A DNA stretch of 64,000 bases from Flavobacterium okayamense (GTDB lineage Bacteria > Bacteroidota > Bacteroidia > Flavobacteriales > Flavobacteriaceae), in the NCBI RefSeq assembly GCF_019702945.1, contig NZ_AP024749.1:496001-560000 (forward strand), given 5' to 3'. Below are positions 17,890-25,371 of this stretch, piece after piece. The notes below the pieces were generated by a model. That model did no database searches. It was not told where the DNA came from and worked only from the letters and a program-made list of their open reading frames with translations. The translations under genes and the position numbers were made by a program. Every line of letters begins with the position of its first letter. The stretch's first letter is position 1.

Positions 17890-18567
17890 TTATTTTAAAT
17901 TCTTCCCTCCAACACAAACCACAATTTCGCCTTTTGCGGGTTTGGCTTCAAAATGTTTTAATACTTCTTCAGCTGTTCCGCGAACGGTTTCTTCATGTAG
18001 TTTTGACAATTCTCTTGAAACAGAAACAGGTCTATCGGCACCGAAGTATTGCACGTATTCAGCTAAGGTTTTATTCAATTTATGTGGGGAAACATAAAAA
18101 ATCATGGTTCTGGTTTCTTCAGCTAGCGCTAAAAAGCGTGTTTGACGACCTTTTTTATCGGGCAAAAAACCTTCGAATACAAATTTATCGTTTGGCAAAC
18201 CACTATTCACTAAAGCAGGAACGAAAGCCGTTGCTCCAGGCAAACATTCCACATCAATACCATTTTCAACACAAGCACGCGTTAATAAAAACCCAGGATC
18301 GGAAATAGCTGGTGTTCCTGCATCGCTAATTAAAGCAATGGTTTCGCCGGCTTGCATGCGTTTTACCAAATTTTCAACGGTTTTATGTTCGTTGTGCATG
18401 TGGTGGCTTTGCATAGGTGTACCAATTTCAAAATGCTTCATTAATTTTCCGCTGGTACGCGTATCTTCGGCAAGAACACAATCGGCTTCTTTTAGAACGG
18501 TAATCGCTCTAAACGTCATGTCTTCTAAGTTGCCTATTGGTGTTGGTACAATATATAGTTTACCCAT
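17890..18567 (-). CDS. rsmI: 16S rRNA (cytidine1402-2'-O)-methyltransferase RsmI
   Basis: 225 residues, SAM-dependent TP-methylase (tetrapyrrole methylase fold). Signatures: MGKLYIVPTPIGNLEDMTFR at the N terminus, AEDTRTSGKLM, HNEH near 58-61, the SAM loop LISDAGTPAISDPG, and LPGATAFVPALVNSGLP. Modifies C1402 in the ribosomal P site. Shorter than the E. coli protein because the C-terminal accessory domain is absent, usual in this phylum. Overlaps the HEAT-repeat gene by eight bases. Confidence 0.95.
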   Translation of the reverse strand: MGKLYIVPTPIGNLEDMTFRAITVLKEADCVLAEDTRTSGKLMKHFEIGTPMQSHHMHNEHKTVENLVKRMQAGETIALISDAGTPAISDPGFLLTRACVENGIDVECLPGATAFVPALVNSGLPNDKFVFEGFLPDKKGRQTRFLALAEETRTMIFYVSPHKLNKTLAEYVQYFGADRPVSVSRELSKLHEETVRGTAEEVLKHFEAKPAKGEIVVCVGGKNLK

Positions 18568-19342
18568 TATTTTTACTAATTTGTAAATGCTCGTCTATAT
18601 AACGAATAACTTCTTGTTGTGTTAATGCTGTGAACTTTGCATATCTTTTTTCGCTATGCACATCTACTATTTCATCGATTGCATCTTGAACTAACGCTTT
18701 GTTTTTCCAAGTATTTAAATGCGAAACAACTTTTTGCAAACAGCCTTTTTTATAACTAATCTGTCCTAAAACATGAACCAAAGTTGTTCTTACCCGTTTT
18801 GTTTCATCAAATTGTAGTTCTTTCAACAATGGTAAAATATCTTCAGGATGTTTTCTTCCTCTTAGTTCAATTCCATGGCATATTTCTCTTCGAACTTCTT
18901 TATCTTCATGATGCAAATAGTTCTTTGCCCATTCCAAAACAGGTTTGGGGTTTTTCTCTCCCATTTTTTTAACGGAACCTATAACTGCATTTCTTATGGA
19001 ATGGTGATCGTCAAACAAACCGATATCGAAAAAGGAAATAACATCTTCAAAATAATACATTCCTATTTCACCTGCCGAATTTATTGTTGTTTGACGAACT
19101 TTTTCATTTTCGTTTTCTAACAATTCCTTTAAATATACAAGGATATCTTTTTGCAATCGAAAATTAGAATTATAAATTTTACCTACCGATTGATATGCAG
19201 TTTTTCTAATGTAAGTATCTTCATTAGAAAAATGAACCAATAACTTTTCAAGATTTTTTCTTTCAAAAGAGGTTAAACAATCTTCGTAAATATTATTTAC
19301 AACAAGCTGCCTTTCTTCTTTGTTTAAATCATAAAAAGCCAT
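18560..19342 (-). CDS. HEAT-repeat protein
   Basis: 260 residues made of about five HEAT/armadillo-like helical pairs, with recurrent motifs such as DTYIRKTAYQSVGKI, NEKVRQTTINSAGEIG, HHSIRNAVIGSVKKMG, DKEVRREICHGIELRG and TKRVRTTLVHVLGQIS. No signal peptide, so cytoplasmic. Resembles DNA-alkylation-repair-like or general HEAT scaffolds; the substrate is unknown. Overlaps rsmI by eight bases and follows the Glu-rich protein by eight bases, a conserved-looking arrangement that hints at ribosome or RNA work (inference). Confidence 0.8.
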   Translation of the reverse strand: MAFYDLNKEERQLVVNNIYEDCLTSFERKNLEKLLVHFSNEDTYIRKTAYQSVGKIYNSNFRLQKDILVYLKELLENENEKVRQTTINSAGEIGMYYFEDVISFFDIGLFDDHHSIRNAVIGSVKKMGEKNPKPVLEWAKNYLHHEDKEVRREICHGIELRGRKHPEDILPLLKELQFDETKRVRTTLVHVLGQISYKKGCLQKVVSHLNTWKNKALVQDAIDEIVDVHSEKRYAKFTALTQQEVIRYIDEHLQISKNNG

Positions 19343-19350
19343 AAAGAAAT

Positions 19351-20172
19351 TTAAGAAAACTTACGTTCTACAAATTCTAAGAAACGATTTTCAAACTCCT
19401 CTTTTCCGTCCCAATTATTGTAATCAGGTTTTACAAAATCTTCAATAAAACCTTTAGCTTCATCAAATGATTCAAACGTATTCAATTGTGACAGAACGCG
19501 ATTGAAGTCATCAGCACTTCCTCCAAATAATTTTTTTTCAAAAGCAATTCTATCATTTAGTCCAATGTTGATTCCGTTGTTTAGTCTATCGTTAAGCGAT
19601 TTTACTTTTGGCTCTTCAAAAACAACTTCAGGAACTTTTTCTATTACAATTTCCTCTTTTATTTCTTCTTTAGTTTCTTCAATTGTTTCAACTACTTCTT
19701 CAATAATTGGTTCTTCTTCAACTTTTTCAAAAGTAATTTCAGCAACTTTCTCTACTTCCTGCGGAACATCTTCTACTTTGACAAAATCTAACTCTTTGAA
19801 ATCATCAATTGAAACCGTATCAAATAATGCAGGTTGTTCTTGTTTTATATCTTCTTCGTGTTGAATGTTTTCAACTTCTTCTTCAATAATTTCTTCTTCT
19901 ATTTCAGGCTCAAAAGTTGATACTTCTTTAAGAACTGGCTCTTCTTGAACATCTAAATCAACAGCCGCTTCTTCTTGTAGTTTTGCTTCTAAAGCTTCAA
20001 CCGGAATTTCTTCTTTTACCGCTTCAAAATTTTCCTCATAAAAACGCAAAATGGTTAATTGCTCGTATAGCTTTTTAGCTTCTTCTTGTAATTGCTTTGT
20101 TTCGGAACGATTTTTTAATTTTAAAACTCTGTGTGCAATGCTAATTAACTCGGCTTCTAACTTTTTCTTCAT
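19351..20172 (-). CDS. Glu-rich protein of unknown function with a conserved C-terminal domain
   Basis: 273 residues from the start MKKKLEAELISIAHRVL. The frame extends 24 residues further upstream, but a -7 element at 20231-20238 and the basic helical start favour this Met. Three parts: an N-terminal coiled-coil region (1-60), a long low-complexity acidic middle (about 65-200, many EE/VEE runs), and a conserved-looking C-terminal helical region (about 205-273) with SLNDRLN, LNDRIAFEKKLFGGSADDFN and FEDFVKPDYNNWDGKEEF. This organisation is common in flavobacteria, with no assigned function. First gene of the HEAT-rsmI unit, divergent from tdk. Confidence 0.75.
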   Translation of the reverse strand: MKKKLEAELISIAHRVLKLKNRSETKQLQEEAKKLYEQLTILRFYEENFEAVKEEIPVEALEAKLQEEAAVDLDVQEEPVLKEVSTFEPEIEEEIIEEEVENIQHEEDIKQEQPALFDTVSIDDFKELDFVKVEDVPQEVEKVAEITFEKVEEEPIIEEVVETIEETKEEIKEEIVIEKVPEVVFEEPKVKSLNDRLNNGINIGLNDRIAFEKKLFGGSADDFNRVLSQLNTFESFDEAKGFIEDFVKPDYNNWDGKEEFENRFLEFVERKFS

Positions 20173-20213
20173 AACTTTATTTCTTGCAGTTGAAATTATG
20201 GTTGGTTTTTCAC

Positions 20214-20221
20214 TATTTTTG
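20214..20221 (+). promoter_or_regulatory. -7 element of tdk
   Basis: TATTTTTG (TAnnTTTG), 52 bases before the tdk ATG and 9 bp from an oppositely oriented -7 element (20231-20238). The two divergent transcripts would overlap at their 5' regions. Confidence 0.4.
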
Positions 20222-20230
20222 TTTTGCTTA

Positions 20231-20238
20231 CAAAAGTA
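20231..20238 (-). promoter_or_regulatory. -7 element of the Glu-rich/HEAT/rsmI operon
   Basis: Reads TACTTTTG on the minus strand, 58 bases upstream of the start used for the Glu-rich protein. Its position is inside or adjacent to the longer open frame, arguing against the upstream Met. Confidence 0.45.
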
Positions 20239-20273
20239 AAGCAAATTACAAATAAACGTCCGAAAGATACAAA

Positions 20274-20870
20274 ATGTTTCTCGAAAATACAGTAAATCAG
20301 CAAGAACAATTTGGGTGGATTGAAGTCATTTGTGGCTCTATGTTTTCTGGTAAAACGGAAGAGTTAATTCGCCGACTAAAACGTGCCCAATTTGCCAAAC
20401 AAAGAGTTGAAATTTTCAAACCTGCAATTGATACGCGTTATCATGATGAAATGGTGGTTTCTCATGATGCGAATGAAATTCGTTCTACACCAGTTCCTGC
20501 AGCAGAAAGCATTAGAATTTTAGCGCAAACCTGTGATGTCGTTGGGATTGATGAAGCACAGTTTTTTGATGATGAAATTGTAGCGGTTTGTAATGATTTA
20601 GCTAATTCTGGAATTCGGGTAATTGTGGCTGGTTTAGATATGGATTTTAAAGGAAATCCCTTCGGACCAATGCCTGCTTTAATGGCAACTGCCGAATACG
20701 TAACTAAAGTTCATGCGGTTTGTACGCGAACTGGAAATTTAGCTAATTATAGTTTTAGAAAAGCGCAAAATGATAAATTGGTTTTATTAGGAGAAACCGA
20801 AGAATATGAGCCATTAAGTCGTGCTGCTTTTTACAAGGCTTTGAAAGAACAGAAAGAAGAAAACAAATAA
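20274..20870 (+). CDS. tdk: Thymidine kinase (type II), zinc ligands replaced
   Basis: 198 residues. Phosphorylates thymidine with ATP in pyrimidine salvage. P-loop [11 protein letters not shown] (21-31), the Walker-B-like GIDEAQFF (92-98) with catalytic Glu94, and the lasso-region block [11 protein letters not shown]. The usual zinc ribbon of bacterial type II kinases is missing: Cys150 is present, but its CxxC partner is Thr153 (CTRTG) and the second pair is replaced by EPLSRAAF near 179-186. Followed one base after the stop by murF-alr. Confidence 0.93.
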   Translation: MFLENTVNQQEQFGWIEVICGSMFSGKTEELIRRLKRAQFAKQRVEIFKPAIDTRYHDEMVVSHDANEIRSTPVPAAESIRILAQTCDVVGIDEAQFFDDEIVAVCNDLANSGIRVIVAGLDMDFKGNPFGPMPALMATAEYVTKVHAVCTRTGNLANYSFRKAQNDKLVLLGETEEYEPLSRAAFYKALKEQKEENK

Positions 20871-20871
20871 T

Positions 20872-23301
20872 TTGACGTTTTCCATACAAAATATTATACA
20901 ACACCTAAACGCCAAAACTTCAGGTTCGTTTAGCGATTTTATAGTTGAAAATGTTTCTATCGATAGTCGTTCGCTTCAAAATAGTAACGGCACACTTTTT
21001 TTTGCACTGAAAGGTTCAAACCATGACGGTCATGATTATATTGAAAGTCTAATTACAAAAGGTGTTCGAAGTTTCGTAGTTGAATATATTCCAAATAACT
21101 TAGAAGAAAAAGCTAATTTTATAATTGTTGAAAACACTAAAAAAGCACTTCAAGAAACCGCAAAATATTACCGCAATTTATTTCAATTTCCAATAATTGG
21201 AATTACAGGAAGCAACGGAAAAACTATTGTAAAAGAATGGTTGAATTTTCTATTAAGCCCTGATTTTTCAGTCGTTAGAAGTCCCAAAAGTTATAATTCA
21301 CAAGTGGGTGTTCCGTTATCAATTTTCGGAATTAATGAACATCACAACTTAGGTCTTTTTGAAGCTGGAATTTCCCAAAATGGTGAAATGGATATTTTGG
21401 AAGAAATTATCCAACCTTCCATTGGAGTTTTTACGTATTTGGGAAGTGCTCACGACGAAGGATTTAGTTCGCCATCAGAAAAATTACTTGAAAAAGTAAA
21501 GCTTTTTAAGAATTGTAAAGTTGTTGTTTTAGAACAAAATGATGAAATTGAAAATCACATCGCTTGTAAAAAAATTACTTGGAGTTTTACCAATAAAATT
21601 GCAACTGTTTTTGTAGAGAAACTTCTGGAAAATCAATTAAAAGTTAATTACAATAGCGATTCTTTTGTAGTAACTATTCCCTTTTCTGATGAAATAAGTA
21701 TTAAAAATTGTGTGACTTGCATTGCTACACTTTTACATTTAGGAATTAGTCTTGAAAAAATCCAAGAACGCGTTGCCAATTTATATCCAGTTGAGATTCG
21801 TTTACAAGCAAAAAAAGGAATTAACAATTGTGTTTTAATTGACGATTCATATTCTTCCGATTATCAATCGCTAAAAATTGCGCTTGATTTTCTGGAACAA
21901 CAAAAATTACACCAAAAGAAAACGATTATACTTTCTGACATCTTTCAAAGTGGTTTACCTACAGAAAGATTATATGAGAAAGTTACTTCTGTTCTACAAC
22001 GAAATAATATCGATAGAATTATTGTAATTGGCGAAACTATTTCAAAATATTTAAGTGAATTGAATAATGTAATCGGATTTCAATCAACTTCTGATTTTTT
22101 AAAACAATTCAACACACAATCGTTTCAAAATGAAACCATATTAATTAAGGGTGCTCGTAGTTTTAATTTCGATGAAATTGTAGTACTTCTCGAAGAGAAA
22201 AACCACGAAACTGTTTTAGAAATTAACTTAGATGCTATCAGTCATAACTTAAATTTTTACAAATCGAAACTAAAACCAACAACCAATATTATGGTTATGG
22301 TGAAAGCTTTTGGTTATGGAAATGGCGGATTTGAAATTGCAAAATTACTCGAACACCATAAAGTTGATTATTTAGGCGTTGCATTTGCTGATGAAGGAAT
22401 TGAACTGCGTAAAGCAGGAATTACATTGCCCATCATGGTTTTAAATCCGGAAAATAGTAGTTTTTCGGCAATGATTGCCTATGATTTAGAACCTGAAATT
22501 TATTCACTTTCAGGTTTACAAGAATTTATAAAAGTTGCCCAACAGAAAAATGTAAATTCTTATCCAATTCATTTGAAATTAGATACCGGAATGCATCGTT
22601 TAGGTTTTGAAAACCACCAAATTCAAGATGTAATTTCCATTTTAAAAGAAACTAATTTAGTTACCATAAAATCGATTTTTTCACATTTAGCAACTTCAGA
22701 TGATACTTCATTTAGAGAGTTTACTTTGGAACAATTTTCAAGATTTGAAAAAGCAACTTCTACAATATGTAAAAGTTTGAAAATTTCTCCAATCCAACAT
22801 ATTTTGAACACATCAGGAATTTTTAATTATTCAGAAATGCAACTTGATATGGTTCGTTTAGGGATTGGTTTATACGGAATTGGTAATTCTGAAGAAGAAA
22901 ATAAAAAACTACAGCAAGTTGGCACTTTAAAAAGTATTATCTCTCAAATACGAACTTTGAAAAAAGGCGAAAGTGTTGGTTATAGTAGAAAATTTATGAT
23001 TTCTAAAGAAACCAAAGTTGCTACAATTCCAATTGGTTATGCTGACGGAATTCGACGATCTTGGGGTAATGAAAAGGGCTATGTTTTTATCAATAATCAA
23101 AAAGCTACAATTCTAGGTAATGTTTGCATGGATATGCTAATGGTTGATGTAACCAACATTGAATGTTATGAAGGTGATGAAGTAATTATTTTTGGCGAAC
23201 ACCCATCAGTAATTGAAATAGCAAACGTTGTAAACACTATTCCATATGAAATTCTTACAGGAATTTCGCAACGTGTTAAAAGAATTTTCTTTAAAAACTA
23301 A
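20872..23301 (+). CDS. murF-alr: Bifunctional MurF / alanine racemase
   Basis: 809 residues. Residues about 1-440 are UDP-N-acetylmuramoyl-tripeptide:D-Ala-D-Ala ligase (ATP motif ITGSNGKTIVKEW near 113-125; IDDSYSSDYQSLK with the usual NPxS-type block altered). Residues about 448-809 are a PLP alanine racemase: VKAFGYGNGG with the Schiff-base Lys478, KLDTGMHRLGF, LNTSGIF, MVRLGIGLYG, VGYSRKF with the second catalytic Tyr, and the CMDMLMVDVT motif. The fusion supplies D-Ala and joins it to the muropeptide in one polypeptide and is typical of Bacteroidota. Start is TTG, one base after the tdk stop; no in-frame ATG precedes the first MurF strand. Confidence 0.93.
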   Translation: MTFSIQNIIQHLNAKTSGSFSDFIVENVSIDSRSLQNSNGTLFFALKGSNHDGHDYIESLITKGVRSFVVEYIPNNLEEKANFIIVENTKKALQETAKYYRNLFQFPIIGITGSNGKTIVKEWLNFLLSPDFSVVRSPKSYNSQVGVPLSIFGINEHHNLGLFEAGISQNGEMDILEEIIQPSIGVFTYLGSAHDEGFSSPSEKLLEKVKLFKNCKVVVLEQNDEIENHIACKKITWSFTNKIATVFVEKLLENQLKVNYNSDSFVVTIPFSDEISIKNCVTCIATLLHLGISLEKIQERVANLYPVEIRLQAKKGINNCVLIDDSYSSDYQSLKIALDFLEQQKLHQKKTIILSDIFQSGLPTERLYEKVTSVLQRNNIDRIIVIGETISKYLSELNNVIGFQSTSDFLKQFNTQSFQNETILIKGARSFNFDEIVVLLEEKNHETVLEINLDAISHNLNFYKSKLKPTTNIMVMVKAFGYGNGGFEIAKLLEHHKVDYLGVAFADEGIELRKAGITLPIMVLNPENSSFSAMIAYDLEPEIYSLSGLQEFIKVAQQKNVNSYPIHLKLDTGMHRLGFENHQIQDVISILKETNLVTIKSIFSHLATSDDTSFREFTLEQFSRFEKATSTICKSLKISPIQHILNTSGIFNYSEMQLDMVRLGIGLYGIGNSEEENKKLQQVGTLKSIISQIRTLKKGESVGYSRKFMISKETKVATIPIGYADGIRRSWGNEKGYVFINNQKATILGNVCMDMLMVDVTNIECYEGDEVIIFGEHPSVIEIANVVNTIPYEILTGISQRVKRIFFKN

Positions 23302-23355
23302 CTAACTGTTAAAATATTTTATAAATTCGTAATAAATTAACTAACACTAATCATT

Positions 23356-23763
23356 ATGCTAAAAGAATTTAAGAATTTTATTATGACTGGAAACGTTGTT
23401 GAGTTTGCAGTTGCAGTAATTATGGCAGGCGCAGTAGGTGCTGTTGTAAATGGTTTTGTTAACGATATTGTTATGCCTTTTGTAGGTTATTTTACAGGTG
23501 GTGTAGATTTCGCTGACAAAAAAATTGTTTTAACCGAAGCCATTGCTGCTTCTGAAGGAGTAGCTGAAGTAGCTGAAGTAGCTATTCGTTATGGCTCTTG
23601 GGTAAACACTTTAGTAAACTTAGTAATTGTTGGATTCGTAATGTTCATGATTGTTAAAGCTTATAACAAAACAAAAAAACCAGTATTTGAAGAAGCTCCG
23701 GCACCAGCAGGACCAACTCAAGAAGAATTGTTAGCAGAAATTAGAGATTTACTAAAAAAATAA
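23356..23763 (+). CDS. mscL: Large-conductance mechanosensitive channel MscL
   Basis: 135 residues, family length. Homopentameric emergency-release channel in the inner membrane. N-terminal amphipathic helix MLKEFKNFIMTGNVVEFAVA, TM1 with the pore-lining AVIMAGAVGAVVNGFVNDIVMP, periplasmic loop (about 45-80), TM2 near 81-103, and a C-terminal cytoplasmic helix ending EELLAEIRDLLKK. Single gene with its own terminator. Confidence 0.95.
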   Translation: MLKEFKNFIMTGNVVEFAVAVIMAGAVGAVVNGFVNDIVMPFVGYFTGGVDFADKKIVLTEAIAASEGVAEVAEVAIRYGSWVNTLVNLVIVGFVMFMIVKAYNKTKKPVFEEAPAPAGPTQEELLAEIRDLLKK

Positions 23764-23799
23764 TTTAGTTACATAACGCTACACTATATATTCTAACAA

Positions 23800-23831
23800 A
23801 ACCCCGACAATAAATGTCGGGGTATTTTTTT
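23800..23831 (+). terminator. Terminator of mscL
   Basis: Perfect 9-bp stem ACCCCGACA/TGTCGGGGT (23801-23809 and 23815-23823), five-base loop and an AT-rich tail with T7. Confidence 0.88.
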
Positions 23832-23900
23832 ATAAAAATTTATAAAGTATAATCTTTTGTGAAATTTTGAATCCGCTTACGTGGTAATTCAAATAATATC

Positions 23901-23908
23901 TACTTTTG
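23901..23908 (+). promoter_or_regulatory. -7 element of asd
   Basis: TACTTTTG (TAnnTTTG), 19 bases before the asd ATG. Confidence 0.5.
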
Positions 23909-23927
23909 CATATCAAATTTAATCTTT

Positions 23928-24917
23928 ATGAAAATAGCAGTTGTTGGTGCTACCGGAATGGTAGGCGAAGTAATGCTTAAAGTTTTAAGCGAAAGTTCTT
24001 TACCCGTTACAGAATTAATCCCTGTTGCTTCTGAGAAGTCTGTTGGAAAACAAATTGAATGGAGAGGTAAGACATATAGTGTTGTAGGATTGGTGACTGC
24101 TGTTGAAATGAAACCTGATGTTGCATTATTTTCTGCAGGTGGACAAACCTCTTTAGATTGGGCACCAAAATTTGCAGCTGTTGGAACAACTGTTATCGAT
24201 AACTCTTCAGCTTGGCGAATGGATGAAACAAAAAAGTTAGTGGTTCCAGAAATCAATGCGAATGTTCTAACTAAGGAAGATAAAATTATTGCTAACCCTA
24301 ATTGTTCAACTATACAAATGGTTATGGCTTTAGCTCCACTTCATAAAAAATACAAAGCAAAACGTGTCATTGTTTCAACCTATCAATCTATAACAGGAAC
24401 TGGTGTAAAAGCGGTTGAACAATTAGAAAACGAATATAAAGGAACTCAAGGTGAAATGGCTTACAAATACCAAATTCACCGTAATGCAATTCCCCAATGT
24501 GACGTTTTTGAAGAAAATGGCTACACTAAAGAAGAAATGAAATTAGTTCGCGAAACTAAAAAAATATTAAACGATAATACCATTGCTGTCACAGCTACTG
24601 CAGTTAGAATTCCTGTAGTAGGTGGTCATAGTGAAGCTGTTAATATCGAATTTGAAAATGATTTTGACGTAAATGAAGTGCGTACATTATTAAGCGAAAC
24701 TCCTGGAGTTACTGTCCAAGACAATTTAGAGGCGTTTTCCTACCCTATGCCTTTATACGCAGAAGGGAAAAATGATGTTTTTGTAGGAAGAATTAGAAGA
24801 GACGAAAGCCAGCCCAACACTTTAAATATGTGGATTGTAGCCGATAATCTAAGAAAAGGAGCAGCAACAAATACCATTCAAATTGCAGAATATTTAGTTA
24901 AAAATAACTTACTATAA
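23928..24917 (+). CDS. asd: Aspartate-semialdehyde dehydrogenase
   Basis: 329 residues. Reduces aspartyl phosphate with NADPH to aspartate semialdehyde, the branch point to lysine/diaminopimelate, threonine and methionine. NADP loop VVGATGMVGEVML (5-17), SAGGQTS, NSSAWRMD, catalytic Cys126 in ANPNCSTIQM, STYQSITGTG, and the substrate-binding VPVVGGHSEAVN-type block (IPVVGGHSEAVNIEF) with the catalytic His. Monocistronic, with its own -7 element and terminator. Confidence 0.96.
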   Translation: MKIAVVGATGMVGEVMLKVLSESSLPVTELIPVASEKSVGKQIEWRGKTYSVVGLVTAVEMKPDVALFSAGGQTSLDWAPKFAAVGTTVIDNSSAWRMDETKKLVVPEINANVLTKEDKIIANPNCSTIQMVMALAPLHKKYKAKRVIVSTYQSITGTGVKAVEQLENEYKGTQGEMAYKYQIHRNAIPQCDVFEENGYTKEEMKLVRETKKILNDNTIAVTATAVRIPVVGGHSEAVNIEFENDFDVNEVRTLLSETPGVTVQDNLEAFSYPMPLYAEGKNDVFVGRIRRDESQPNTLNMWIVADNLRKGAATNTIQIAEYLVKNNLL

Positions 24918-24949
24918 AAAAAGAGTCTCAATTGAGGCTCTTTTTTTTA
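24914..24949 (+). terminator. Terminator of asd
   Basis: Hairpin GAGTCTC/GAGGCTC with an AATT loop, containing one U-G pair, framed by an A-run and T8 (24941-24948). Confidence 0.88.
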
Positions 24950-24973
24950 ACAAATTTTTTAATTTATACTTTC

Positions 24974-24981
24974 TATCTTTG
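24974..24981 (+). promoter_or_regulatory. -7 element of the metal-uptake cassette; likely leaderless mRNA
   Basis: TATCTTTG (TAnnTTTG) ends only five bases before the ATG at 24987. With transcription normally starting a few bases after this box, the mRNA would have almost no 5' leader. Confidence 0.5.
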
Positions 24982-24986
24982 TAAAA

Positions 24987-25325
24987 ATGATGAGAAAGTA
25001 TCTATTAGTAAACCTATTTTTAATGTTCGCTGTATTATTTGCAGTGAGCTATCAATCGGTGCATGCATTTTCACATCATGAACACAATTTTCCTTCTTGT
25101 CATCATGAAGGAGATAAAAACAAAAATACTTTTGAAAAAACAATTTCAGAAAAAGAAGATTGTCCCATTTGTGAATTCAAGTTTGCAACCTTCTTAAAAA
25201 CTGAAATTTTTACCTTTAACTTTTATGCTCCATTTAAAGAAAGTCCGTATTCTTTTAGCGTAAAAGAAGCTACATCGTTCTTTTGTGGCAGTTTATTTTC
25301 TCATCGCGGTCCGCCAATTAATTAA
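24987..25325 (+). CDS. Small His/Cys-rich secreted protein upstream of a TonB receptor
   Basis: 112 residues. Signal peptide about 1-27 (ends SVHAFS), followed by a histidine cluster HHEHNFPSCHHEGD, then CPICEFKFATF and a C-terminal FSHRGPP. The combination of signal peptide, CPxC motif and terminal RGPP recalls DUF2946-type proteins that accompany TonB-dependent metal receptors, so a periplasmic metal-handling role is plausible, but this is inference. Two adjacent ATG codons (24987, 24990) can serve as start. Directly precedes the ZnuD-like receptor. Confidence 0.7.
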   Translation: MMRKYLLVNLFLMFAVLFAVSYQSVHAFSHHEHNFPSCHHEGDKNKNTFEKTISEKEDCPICEFKFATFLKTEIFTFNFYAPFKESPYSFSVKEATSFFCGSLFSHRGPPIN

Positions 25326-25371
25326 TTTATTCTAAAAATAAAATTAGAGTTTAATTAATTATAAATTGTAA

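Noticed and set aside
19502-19864. Long plus-strand open frame, Ser/Thr-rich
   Set aside because: It is antisense to the low-complexity Glu-rich protein; GAA/GAG codons give Ser/Phe-rich shadow frames.
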